Assembly: GCA_030589895.1 (NCBI GenBank)
Contig: JAUUZQ010000031.1
Coordinates: 1 to 37,175 of the forward strand
From: Bacteroidales bacterium
GTDB taxonomy: Bacteria > Bacteroidota > Bacteroidia > Bacteroidales > GCA-2748055
DNA: 37,175 nt
Reading direction: 5' to 3'
The notes beneath the pieces are model-generated. The model did not search any database. It worked only from the letters and a program-made list of their open reading frames with translations, and was not told the origin of the DNA. The stretch's first letter is position 1, and every line of letters begins with the position of its first letter. Shown piece by piece: positions 17,427 to 27,073 of this stretch. The position numbers and the translations under genes are program-made.

Positions 17427-17966
17427 TTAGGAGGGGTTTAACATATTTATATAGTGCTTCACTTGCTCAGTTAAAAATGATATTTTGCACTTTCCACCAG
17501 GAGGATTAATCATGAGATCATAATCGTTTGTTTCCTCCGTGAAGCAAGCAACTTTGAATCTGGCAGGTGACAGCTGTGATAAATAATCTATAGATAAGTT
17601 TTTTCCAAAACTAAAAACAAATAAAATATCTGGTTCATCAGCAAAAAAGTCCTCAGCAACAGGCCCGACTGGCTTGCCATACCAGTTAATTTCCTTTTTA
17701 GTGATGAAATCAAAATTAGCCCATAAGAGCATTTCCTGAGGGACCTCTTTATGTGAAACAAAACCAATTACCTTGGTCTTAATACTGTTTTTAGCAAGGT
17801 ATTTTGAAAAATCCTTTACTGCCGAAAAGCAGTCAGGTATTAAAACATCAAAAAGGATTATAGCGGTACTGGCTGATTTAAAATTATGAGCAGTTTTATT
17901 ACGGGAAACTTTTTTTACACGCTTCCGAAGTACTCTCTCTCCTATATTTTGGCTAAATTGACTCAT
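17427..17966 (-). CDS. DUF6913-type conserved protein
   Basis: A 179-residue protein from the ATG at 17966. An in-frame ATG at 18101 would add 45 residues, but that stretch is encoded within the palindromic element next door and lacks a coding character, so I prefer the internal start. The protein has a basic N-terminus (GERVLRKRVKKVSRNK), an alternating alpha/beta body with IILFDVLIPDCFSAV and KVIGFVSHKEVP, a TxKEINWYGKP segment, and ends with DYDLMINPPGGKCKISFLTEQVKHYI. This is the Bacteroidetes family I know as DUF6913; no function is established. Its place between ligA and dapA is conserved in the phylum as far as I recall. A possible -7 box (TAATTTTG on the minus strand, 18030-18037) lies in the element. 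Confidence 0.7.
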   Translation of the reverse strand: MSQFSQNIGERVLRKRVKKVSRNKTAHNFKSASTAIILFDVLIPDCFSAVKDFSKYLAKNSIKTKVIGFVSHKEVPQEMLLWANFDFITKKEINWYGKPVGPVAEDFFADEPDILFVFSFGKNLSIDYLSQLSPARFKVACFTEETNDYDLMINPPGGKCKISFLTEQVKHYINMLNPS

Positions 17967-18007
17967 TCGTGATCCAAAATTACAATTTTTTAACTGATAA
18001 TATAACT

Positions 18008-18168
18008 TAGTGCCTGCAAGAAAACTCTGCAAAATTATAAATGTTTCTTTTTGAGATATTTTTATTTTTCTCAAATCGCTGATACTAAGGCATCGTCTCA
18101 TCTCTAAAAAATAAAAATATCTTCAAAAATAATTCATTTAGTAAAATTAGACAGTTTTCTTGCAGGCA

Positions 18169-18171
<3 letters not shown>
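18008..18171. mobile_element. Palindromic MITE-like element at the ligA stop codon
   Basis: A 19-bp sequence TAGTGCCTGCAAGAAAACT at 18008-18026 recurs perfectly in inverted orientation at 18153-18171. Inside, a second perfect 15-bp inverted pair (GATATTTTTATTTTT at 18055-18069 and its complement at 18107-18121) has almost the same centre of symmetry, and the sequence between the pairs is also partly complementary. The element is thus a 164-bp imperfect palindrome without coding capacity. Both ends carry TA, compatible with TA target duplication as in Tc1/mariner/IS630-type MITEs. Its right end supplies the ligA stop codon TAG, and its left part holds possible promoter and start sequences for the DUF6913 gene. 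Confidence 0.6.
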
Positions 18172-20219
<2,048 letters not shown>

Positions 20220-20247
20220 CTAAAGTAGCGAATGATATACTTTTTCT

Positions 20248-20255
20248 TATTTTTG
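20248..20255 (+). promoter_or_regulatory. -7 box of the protease/ABC importer operon
   Basis: TATTTTTG matches TAnnTTTG and is 24 bp before the protease ATG. No good -33 element is at the standard distance. Confidence 0.55.
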
Positions 20256-20278
20256 TTTGATTCAAATCAATAATTTTA

Positions 20279-21961
20279 ATGCATACTATCTCGAAATATC
20301 TTCTTCTGATCTTCATATCGCTGTTTGCTGCTAATTCTGTACAGGCACAAATAAGTTATGGTGGTAAACCACTTATGAATACTGAGGATTTTAATCCTGA
20401 AGAGGTTCTTTATTTATTAGCTCCGGAAGAGCCTCTTACTGTGGCAGCTGCTAAAAGCTTAAAGTATAACAGGGTAAAAAAAGCTGTGCAGTATGCGATC
20501 GAGCGTGATGTAGACTTGTCACCTGAATTCAATGGAGGGTGGACGCAAAGAGAAAATTTGAATATATGGCGTGCGCATATCATTTCACCCGAAGCCTATT
20601 CTTTGGGAGTTCTTTTTTCTGAGTTTAATATTAATGAAGGTGTGAAAATTTTCATTTATGATGAATCCGGAGAACATGTCAAAGGGGCATTTACTTCCAG
20701 GAATAACAAGAATTATGGAACATTATATGTTGGACATATCCCTGGAGATCAGGTGATTATTGAAATGCAATTTGACCAGTCTGTCTCTGATTATGGACAG
20801 ATGAGAATAGGGGCAGTATCTCATGCCATTGAACCTGTTTTTGCATCTTCAAGCAAGTCTGACTTGAACCTGGGATCATCTCAGGATTGTGAAATCGACA
20901 TAAATTGTTTTGAAGGTGATGACTGGCAAATTATTAAAAAATCTGTATGTCAGATTACAACTCCAACATTGCTTTGCACCGGTGTGCTGGTAAATAATAC
21001 ATCATACAATGGCAGACCATATATATTAACAGCTGAACATTGTATAAATAAAGATTTTTATGCCCAAAATTCAGTTTTCACATTTCGTTATGAAAATAGT
21101 GAGTGTGGAGTGAATGATGGTAAAATGGATAGATCAATCAGTGGTTCTTCACTTATCTCTACAGGTGACAGTATAGATTTTTCATTGCTTAAGCTTTCTG
21201 AAATGCCACCACAGGATTATGACCTTTACTATGCAGGCTGGGATATACGAAAGAGAGATTTTAATACATCTGTTACATTACACCATCCAAATGCTGATGC
21301 AATGAAAATTTCTTTTGAAAATGACCCAACAAGTACGCCGACTTCAGTGCCTGGGGATCTGAATGATTATTTCATAGAATCAAATTTCTGGATCAAACAA
21401 TGGGATATTGGTACAACAGAAGGAGGCTCATCAGGATCCCCATTGTTTAACTCGGCAAAAAAATTAATTGGAATGTTATCCGGGGGTCTTGCAGTTTGTG
21501 GGGATTCAATTGGATATGATGAAATAAATGACCGCACAATTTTTTCACTTAATGGGAATGTAAACGATTACTATTCAAGATTATATTATGGCTGGGAATA
21601 TTTTCAGGATAATGATAAACAGTTGAAAAGATGGCTTGATCCAACTAATTCAGGACAGTTGACAATTGGTGGTTTAAATCAAATGGCAATAGATATTTCC
21701 AACAGTCTGACAGAAACTTCAGCTCTTCGTGTTTATCCCAATCCGACGAACGGGCAATTCATATTAAACTTTCCTGATACTGAAGCATCAGATTTTATTC
21801 TTGATGTATATGATATCTCCGGTAAGTTAGTTCATAAACAGGATGTGCTTTCTGGTTTTCCAATTCATATGAGTCTTGGATATCTCCAAACCGGAATATA
21901 TATTATCAAATTGACATCCAATCAGCTTACTGCTGTTACACGAATTGTTATTGAACAGTGA
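20279..21961 (+). CDS. Secreted lysyl-endopeptidase-like serine protease with T9SS sorting domain
   Basis: A 560-residue exported protease. Residues 1-24 are a signal peptide (ending VQAQ). About 25-200 is a propeptide-like region. The trypsin-fold catalytic domain (about 205-460) shows His254 in LTAEHC, Asp300 in SIDFSLLKL and the nucleophile Ser385 in EGGSSGSPLF, the arrangement of the Achromobacter lysyl endopeptidase family. Several cysteines suggest disulfides. Residues about 483-560 (LRVYPNPTNGQFIL ... LQTGIYIIKL) are a type A C-terminal sorting domain for type IX export. Its stop codon overlaps the GTG start of the next gene (GTGA), so it is translationally coupled to an ABC importer. 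The cleavage preference after lysine is inferred from family resemblance only. Confidence 0.88.
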   Translation: MHTISKYLLLIFISLFAANSVQAQISYGGKPLMNTEDFNPEEVLYLLAPEEPLTVAAAKSLKYNRVKKAVQYAIERDVDLSPEFNGGWTQRENLNIWRAHIISPEAYSLGVLFSEFNINEGVKIFIYDESGEHVKGAFTSRNNKNYGTLYVGHIPGDQVIIEMQFDQSVSDYGQMRIGAVSHAIEPVFASSSKSDLNLGSSQDCEIDINCFEGDDWQIIKKSVCQITTPTLLCTGVLVNNTSYNGRPYILTAEHCINKDFYAQNSVFTFRYENSECGVNDGKMDRSISGSSLISTGDSIDFSLLKLSEMPPQDYDLYYAGWDIRKRDFNTSVTLHHPNADAMKISFENDPTSTPTSVPGDLNDYFIESNFWIKQWDIGTTEGGSSGSPLFNSAKKLIGMLSGGLAVCGDSIGYDEINDRTIFSLNGNVNDYYSRLYYGWEYFQDNDKQLKRWLDPTNSGQLTIGGLNQMAIDISNSLTETSALRVYPNPTNGQFILNFPDTEASDFILDVYDISGKLVHKQDVLSGFPIHMSLGYLQTGIYIIKLTSNQLTAVTRIVIEQ

Positions 21962-23094
21962 GAACTTACTCGCTATACCTGTTGCTCATAGGAATGCTGT
22001 TTTTTGGCTGCAAGCGTCAAACCAATGATGCCGGAATTTCTAAAACCTTAGTTCAAAGTGATTTTATAAGCTATGCGGAAAAATATTCCATTACAGAAAT
22101 TGGGGAATATTATCAATTGGATGTATTGAATCCATGGCAAAAGGCAGGAGGAAGCGGATTTACTTATATTTTGGGAAGCAATGAGGAGAATCTGCCTGAT
22201 TCCTTGAAGGAATTGAAGTTTATTAAAACCCCCGTAGAGAGTGTTATTCTTATGTCCACAACCTTCATTTCAATTATTGACACCCTGGAGGAACTTCATT
22301 CCATAAAAGGGATTTCAGGTTCAAAATATGTTTTCAATCCAAAACTTAAGGATGATATCGAATCAGGTCTTATAAAAGATGTTGGCTTTGATCACAGTCT
22401 GAATTATGAATTGATCATTGAAATGAATCCAGATGTACTGTTTTTATATGGAGTTGAAGCGGGGATAACCCAAACCATCAATAAACTGGAAGACCTTGGA
22501 ATTACCGTTGTAATTTGTGCAGACTATCTGGAAAATAATCCATTGGGAAGAGCAGAGTGGCTTAAATTCTTTAGTCTGTTTTATGAAAAATTTGAGATCG
22601 CATCAAATATTTTTAATGGTATTTCACATCGATATGATTCAATACGAAAAATTGCTTCCACTATAATAGAGTCTCCTTTAGTATTTGTTGGTTTACCATG
22701 GAAAGATACATGGTACATTGCAGGAGGCAACTCCTTTGCATCACAATTTATTGAAGATGCCGGTGGAGAATATGTCTGGAAAAATATCGAAACTACCGAA
22801 GCAGAACCATTTGATCTTGAATCGGTTTATGCTGGAATTATGGATGCAGATATCTGGATAAATGCAGGGATAGCTGATGACCTCAATTCAATTCTTCAGC
22901 ATGATGAACGCTTTGAAAATATTAAGGCTTTTGAAAGAACTCAGGTTTTCAACAATAACCGTCGTTTGAATGAATATGGAGGAAATGATTACTGGGAGTC
23001 CGGAGCTATTAAGCCTGATGTCATTCTAAGTGACCTGCTTCGTATATTTATGGGACAATCAGATTCGCTTTTCTACTATAAAAGACTTCAATAA
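21958..23094 (+). CDS. ABC transporter substrate-binding lipoprotein (iron-siderophore/haem/cobalamin class)
   Basis: A 378-residue binding protein of the BtuF/FepB fold. It starts at a GTG overlapping the protease stop; no other start would keep the signal sequence, whose hydrophobic stretch ends in LFFGC with Cys18 as lipidation site. Visible features: two lobes joined by a long helix, the loop ELIIEMNPDVLFLYGVEAGI (first lobe), IESPLVFVGLPWKDTWYIAGGNSFASQFIEDAGGEYVW (second lobe start) and DIWINAGIADDL. These segments match the Fe/B12 periplasmic-binding domain. It would capture the ligand delivered to the periplasm and hand it to the permease encoded two genes on. The ligand cannot be read from sequence; iron chelates, haem or cobalamin are all possible. 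Confidence 0.87.
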   Translation: MRTYSLYLLLIGMLFFGCKRQTNDAGISKTLVQSDFISYAEKYSITEIGEYYQLDVLNPWQKAGGSGFTYILGSNEENLPDSLKELKFIKTPVESVILMSTTFISIIDTLEELHSIKGISGSKYVFNPKLKDDIESGLIKDVGFDHSLNYELIIEMNPDVLFLYGVEAGITQTINKLEDLGITVVICADYLENNPLGRAEWLKFFSLFYEKFEIASNIFNGISHRYDSIRKIASTIIESPLVFVGLPWKDTWYIAGGNSFASQFIEDAGGEYVWKNIETTEAEPFDLESVYAGIMDADIWINAGIADDLNSILQHDERFENIKAFERTQVFNNNRRLNEYGGNDYWESGAIKPDVILSDLLRIFMGQSDSLFYYKRLQ

Positions 23095-23159
23095 GATCAA
23101 TTAATTAACTTTTGCTTTAAAATATTTTATAAATTTGATCATCATCAAATCTATAAACC

Positions 23160-23435
23160 ATGGCAAGCATTCGAATTCTGAAAAAAGACATAAATATTCT
23201 GACTTATGATCTGCTCACAGAGTGTTACACGTATAAGTATTATGAGACAGGTCTGGAGGATAATAAATTCGATGGAGTCATTAAGAAAATTGTCTACTTG
23301 CGAAATGACCTTATTTCGCGTACGAATCATCCTGAAAATGATGGTGACAGCCATAGTCTGAAGATGCATTACAGAAAGATAAAGGAAGATTTATATGAGC
23401 TGATGCAAGTCATTGAAGAATTAAAAAGTAATTAA
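23160..23435 (+). CDS. Small conserved protein in the ABC importer operon, function unknown
   Basis: A 91-residue, helix-rich, soluble-looking protein with no signal peptide or membrane segment: KKDINILTYDLLTECYTYKYY, then VIKKIVYLRNDLISRTNHPEND, then LYELMQVIEELKSN. Its codon use and position (65 bp after the binding protein, 2 bp before the permease) show it is a real gene of the operon. Similar small proteins with an LRNDLIxRxN motif occur widely in Bacteroidetes, but I know of no assigned function. The 65-bp gap before it holds a small hairpin (ATTTGAT/ATCAAAT). Confidence 0.7.
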   Translation: MASIRILKKDINILTYDLLTECYTYKYYETGLEDNKFDGVIKKIVYLRNDLISRTNHPENDGDSHSLKMHYRKIKEDLYELMQVIEELKSN

Positions 23436-23437
23436 TC

Positions 23438-24457
23438 TTGTTTGGCAATTCCCGATATACATTCCAGTTGGTTTTTCTATTCTTGCTGATCATTGTGCTG
23501 GTCATATTGGATATTATTTCGGGTACAGTGAAAATTTCTGCACATGAAATATTCTCATATTTTACAGGTTCAGGAGAAATTACAAGATCACACCTGGTCA
23601 TATTGAGAGATTTTCGTATCCCTCGTGTTGTTACAGCAATTTTTGCCGGTGCTGCACTTTCTGTCAGTGGACTACAAATGCAAACGATATTCCGGAATCC
23701 ACTTGCAGGACCCTATGTCTTAGGAATAAGCTCTGGAGCATCTCTCGGAGCAGCAGTGCTTGTCCTTGGAACCGGAGCAATTGCAACAGGGGTGTTGGCT
23801 AGTTGGGGACTGGTAATTGCTGCGTGGATTGGTGCTGCAATGGTTATGCTTTTACTTCTGCTGGTCACACTTAGAATTAAAAATATAATGACCATTCTGA
23901 TTCTGGGTATAATGTTCAGTAGTGGGCTGTCGGCCATTATAAGCATTATGCAATATTTTGGAACAGCTGCAGCACTCAAATCCTTTGTTATCTGGAGTAT
24001 GGGAAGTCTGGGAGATGTTACAAATTCATCTTTAACGGTGATGGTTTTTACATTGATTCCGGGATTGATCATTGCACTATTTACAGTAAAAGGCTTGAAT
24101 GCGATGATGCTCGGAGAGGAGTACGCTTCAACAGTGGGTGTGAGTGTAAAAACGACAAGGATACTGGTATTTATAAGCACAAGTATCCTTGCTGGAACCG
24201 TTACGGCATTTTGTGGGCCTATTGGATTTGTTGGCATAGCTGTCCCGCATATTACACGATTTATAATTGGAAAATCTGATATGAGATTTTTACTTCCGGC
24301 TACTGTATTATGCGGAATAGCACTAATGCTCATCAGTGATTTAATCTCGCAACTACCTGGTTCTGAACGTATTTTACCACTGAATGCTGTCACATCATTG
24401 ATAGGAATTCCGGTTGTGATCTGGGTTGTTATAAGAGGAAGGAAATCATTTCAATAA
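23438..24457 (+). CDS. FecCD-family ABC transporter permease
   Basis: A 339-residue, very hydrophobic protein with about nine to ten membrane helices, the size and pattern of BtuC/FecCD/FhuB permeases. Diagnostic segments: RDFRIPRVVTAIFAGAALSVSGLQMQTIFRNPLAGPYVLGISSGASLGA (residues about 55-103), VGVSVKTTRILVFISTSILAGTVTAFCGPIGFVGIAVPHITR (about 228-270; the loop that contacts the ATPase) and the Gly-rich C-terminal part. Translation probably starts at TTG 23438, because the downstream ATG codons would remove the first helix. It lies 2 bp after the small protein gene and 1 bp before the ATPase gene. It forms a homodimeric channel for an iron chelate, haem or cobalamin. Confidence 0.92.
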   Translation: MFGNSRYTFQLVFLFLLIIVLVILDIISGTVKISAHEIFSYFTGSGEITRSHLVILRDFRIPRVVTAIFAGAALSVSGLQMQTIFRNPLAGPYVLGISSGASLGAAVLVLGTGAIATGVLASWGLVIAAWIGAAMVMLLLLLVTLRIKNIMTILILGIMFSSGLSAIISIMQYFGTAAALKSFVIWSMGSLGDVTNSSLTVMVFTLIPGLIIALFTVKGLNAMMLGEEYASTVGVSVKTTRILVFISTSILAGTVTAFCGPIGFVGIAVPHITRFIIGKSDMRFLLPATVLCGIALMLISDLISQLPGSERILPLNAVTSLIGIPVVIWVVIRGRKSFQ

Positions 24458-24458
24458 G

Positions 24459-25469
24459 ATGAATCCAGAGGAAAAACATATCATATCACTCGAAGATATA
24501 TCTATAGGCTACCATGGGTATGATGAACTGATCACCCAGGTAAATGCTGGTATCAGGAAAGGTGAGATGGTCGCTCTCATTGGTAAAAATGGATCAGGTA
24601 AGAGTACGCTGCTCAGAACTATTGCAGCCTTAAAAAAACCTGCCAATGGGAAAGTTCTGATTGAAAATCGTGTCAACACAACAATTCCGGAACAGGAATT
24701 TGCTAAAATCCTCTCTTTTGTCGAAACCGGAACTACAATTGTGGAGAATCTTACAGTATATGAATTGGTGTCAATTGGCAGACATCCATACACCAATTGG
24801 TGGGGACGAATAAAAGAGAGAGATCATAATAAGATCCTTGAAGCCATTGGCTTTGTGGGTATGAATAACTTTTCAAATGTCCCGGTCAACAGGCTGAGCG
24901 ATGGCGAAAGACAACGTGTTATGATAGCCAGGGCCCTGGCACAGGAGACGAAATTGCTACTGCTTGATGAACCGACAGCATTTCTGGATCTGCCCAATAA
25001 ATTTGAAATTATTAATGTTCTGCATAGATTAAAAAAATCGGGAAAATCAGTTGTCTTTTCTACCCATGACCTGGAAACTGCTTTTCTGTTCGCCGATAAA
25101 TGTTGGGTTATTCATGAAAATAAAATTGTGCATGGGGGTGTCGAAGACCTTGGAATTGAAAATGTGTATGGAGAGATTTTCAAGGATTCAAATATTCAAT
25201 TCAACGAAGAGGAAATGAAATTCATTCCAAACAGAGTTTTGAAAGGAGAAATTTATCTGCATGGAAATAGCGAAAGCGTTTTAAACTGGACAAAAAGAGC
25301 TGTTATACGTTTAGGATACTCTATAAATGGTAATATATCAAGTGCTTACCCGGAGATTAAACAGGAATCCTTAGCTGAGAATAACATGTGGATAGTATCA
25401 TTTCAGGGAAATACTTCTAAGTTTACATCGTTATATGATATGACACGTCACCTTACAAAGATCAATTAA
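24459..25469 (+). CDS. ABC transporter ATP-binding protein (FepC/BtuD class)
   Basis: A 336-residue ATPase partner of the FecCD permease. Walker A GKNGSGKST (42-50), signature LSDGE (146-150, where LSGGE is usual), Walker B LLLLDEP (166-172), D-loop and H-loop His203 in STHD. The core ends near residue 250; the remaining ~85 residues (HGNSESVLNWTKRAVIRLGY ... NMWIVSFQGNTSKFTSLYDM) form an additional domain not found in the shorter FepC/FhuC proteins and could be regulatory. One base separates it from the permease gene. Confidence 0.92.
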   Translation: MNPEEKHIISLEDISIGYHGYDELITQVNAGIRKGEMVALIGKNGSGKSTLLRTIAALKKPANGKVLIENRVNTTIPEQEFAKILSFVETGTTIVENLTVYELVSIGRHPYTNWWGRIKERDHNKILEAIGFVGMNNFSNVPVNRLSDGERQRVMIARALAQETKLLLLDEPTAFLDLPNKFEIINVLHRLKKSGKSVVFSTHDLETAFLFADKCWVIHENKIVHGGVEDLGIENVYGEIFKDSNIQFNEEEMKFIPNRVLKGEIYLHGNSESVLNWTKRAVIRLGYSINGNISSAYPEIKQESLAENNMWIVSFQGNTSKFTSLYDMTRHLTKIN

Positions 25470-25483
25470 CCAAATATAATATC

Positions 25484-25717
25484 ATAGGTAAATCATCTAC
25501 AACGGTAAGAAAAGTAATAGCCTATTTTCTGGCAGCACTTGTACTGCTTTTCTCAATTGTGACAATCCTTGCGATTTGGGACATTATTGAGTATAGATTT
25601 TTAATCCGGAGAATGTTCCAGTCACTAATGGTCATCCTCGCATCTTCTGCTATTATTGTACTCATATTTTCTCTATTGGATAGGGGAGATAAGGAGGTAG
25701 ATAAGGAGGTAGATTAG
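25484..25717 (+). CDS. Small two-helix membrane protein, start codon uncertain
   Basis: A frame open from 25439 to the stop at 25715-25717 encodes a coherent small membrane protein of about 75 residues: VRKVIAYFLAALVLLFSIVT, then a short turn (IWDIIEYRFLIRRMFQ), then SLMVILASSAIIVLIFSLL, then an acidic tail. There is no in-frame ATG, GTG or TTG before the first helix; I give the ATA at 25484, which would read M-GKSSTTVRK if it came from ATG. The tail DKEVDKEVD comes from a tandem 12-bp repeat (GATAAGGAGGTA, 25688-25711). Similar small 'IWDIIE' two-helix proteins are known to me from Bacteroidetes. Whether it is translated here is open. The remaining sequence to 25863 has only a small hairpin (25823-25841). 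Confidence 0.45.
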   Translation: MGKSSTTVRKVIAYFLAALVLLFSIVTILAIWDIIEYRFLIRRMFQSLMVILASSAIIVLIFSLLDRGDKEVDKEVD

Positions 25718-25863
25718 CCAGGTAATTCAGGACTTACATTGAGTATATAAATCTGAATCCCGGAGAGCCTGGTTGCACAACTAATTTTGAATGCAATGAC
25801 CTTTTGTATCCATTAAAACTGTGTTTAGTTTTATGCTAAACTAAGTATTTATTAGCTTAATTT

Positions 25864-26535
25864 CTATAGATGGGATATCGCCGTTGGTTTTTTATTAAAC
25901 AGGGATATAGTAATATTAACGGTGATAGCTGGATCTTTACTCTCAATTAACATAACTCCAGTGGTAAACCAATCATTTACGGTCCACATTAACCCTTCAT
26001 GAAAACTAATTCCATCAAAATTAACAAATGCCGTAATCTTTTCTACGAAGATCATTGAAACATTGCCAATGCCGTAGATTTTATCAATATCAGAAACAAG
26101 ACTTGCTACTCCACCAGAAACACTCATAGCAAAGTTTTCAGAAAACTCCTTCGATTTAAGAACATTCACATAAATTGACTGGTCACTGCTACCTGTTCGA
26201 ATACTACCTGTGCCTAATATAATACTTGGCTTCCAATTATCTTCATCTTGTTTAATTGGTTGCAAGCGAGCATTCCAAATTATTTTTTGAGCTTTAAAAG
26301 TATATCCAATTCCTAAATCCATCCAATCGAATACACCATATTTAAGACTCATTACACCAAATTCTTCTTCCCCTGTTGGTAGATATAATCCTTGCAAGGA
26401 TACAGATCCTTTTGGAGATAAATTTCCATTTGTTGTTCCTGAACAAGCAGGACAATTAGGGCCACACCCTTGAGCTAACAAAAGACTATTGAAATTTATA
26501 AGCAGGATTAATATGATTAAAAGATTTTTTTTCAA
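25864..26535 (-). CDS. Predicted envelope beta-barrel-like protein with CxxxCxxC N-terminus, function unknown
   Basis: A 223-residue exported protein. Residues 1-21 are a signal peptide (LLIILILLINFNSLLLAQ), directly followed by CGPNCPACSG, a cysteine cluster at the mature N-terminus. The rest is rich in alternating polar/hydrophobic strands with glycines and aromatics (GSVSLQGLYLPTGEEEF, SLKYGVFDWMDLGIGYTFK, PSIILGTGSIRTGSSDQSIYVNV, FAMSVSGGVASLV), suggesting an eight- to ten-strand outer-membrane barrel. The cysteine cluster might bind a metal or form disulfides; this is inference. It is a single-gene unit on the minus strand between the ABC importer operon and the cfa gene. Confidence 0.6.
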   Translation of the reverse strand: MKKNLLIILILLINFNSLLLAQGCGPNCPACSGTTNGNLSPKGSVSLQGLYLPTGEEEFGVMSLKYGVFDWMDLGIGYTFKAQKIIWNARLQPIKQDEDNWKPSIILGTGSIRTGSSDQSIYVNVLKSKEFSENFAMSVSGGVASLVSDIDKIYGIGNVSMIFVEKITAFVNFDGISFHEGLMWTVNDWFTTGVMLIESKDPAITVNITISLFNKKPTAISHL

Positions 26536-27073
26536 TTCTCTATTATTTATTAATTTTATAATTCGTATTTATCCATAAACTTTCTTGGTGAAATTTTTAC
26601 CTAATTGCTAACATTTCCATTAGTATTTATCATACCATACTTGGCTGATAAATCTACCTTAATTGCAACAAATATAGGTATAGTTATTTTCTTGTATCAG
26701 ATCTGATATAGCAAAAATCCTCCCCCAAATAATGTCGGACAATAAAATGGGATGAAAACCCCGGTCAACCTCCCCTGTATAATGACATTGAATAGAGGGA
26801 GGGTTTTATCACCGGAAATAATGTAATGCTAGCTTACCGGTATGATCGTCCTGAGGAAATAGTTCACATGGTTATAGATGATGGATGCTGCAATTTACTG
26901 ATGAGTCTGGGAAATTTGTGCACAAGGATCGGGAATCCAGTGAAAATAATTTCGAAACCAGGAAGTAAGAAGAGATGAAATATTGAACATAGAAGGTGAT
27001 TCTCTTCTATACTTAGTAGATCCTCTTTTTTCAAAACAAGGTGTAGTTGACCGTAGGCTTACGAAGAGTTGAA
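26536..27073. other. Intergenic region, no gene supported
   Basis: The 538 bp between cfa and the envelope protein gene hold two similar stretches, CCTCCCCCAAATAATGTCGG (26719-26738) and CCTCCCCTGTATAATGACAT (about 26769-26788), and a nearby complementary GGGAGGGTT. A 50-codon frame from ATG 26826 to 26978 begins MLAYRYDRPEEIVHMVIDDG but has no recognisable homology. The region looks like decayed sequence, perhaps an old insertion, without a clear identity. Confidence 0.4.

Noticed and set aside
17966-18101. Longer start for the DUF6913 protein, adding 45 residues from ATG 18101
   Set aside because: The added stretch is encoded by the palindromic element and does not look like a protein domain; the internal ATG at 17966 gives the usual N-terminus.
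26719-26800. Insertion-sequence end from the two CCTCCCC-AATAATG-like stretches
   Set aside because: The copies are in direct, not inverted, orientation, and no transposase fragment could be recognised around them.
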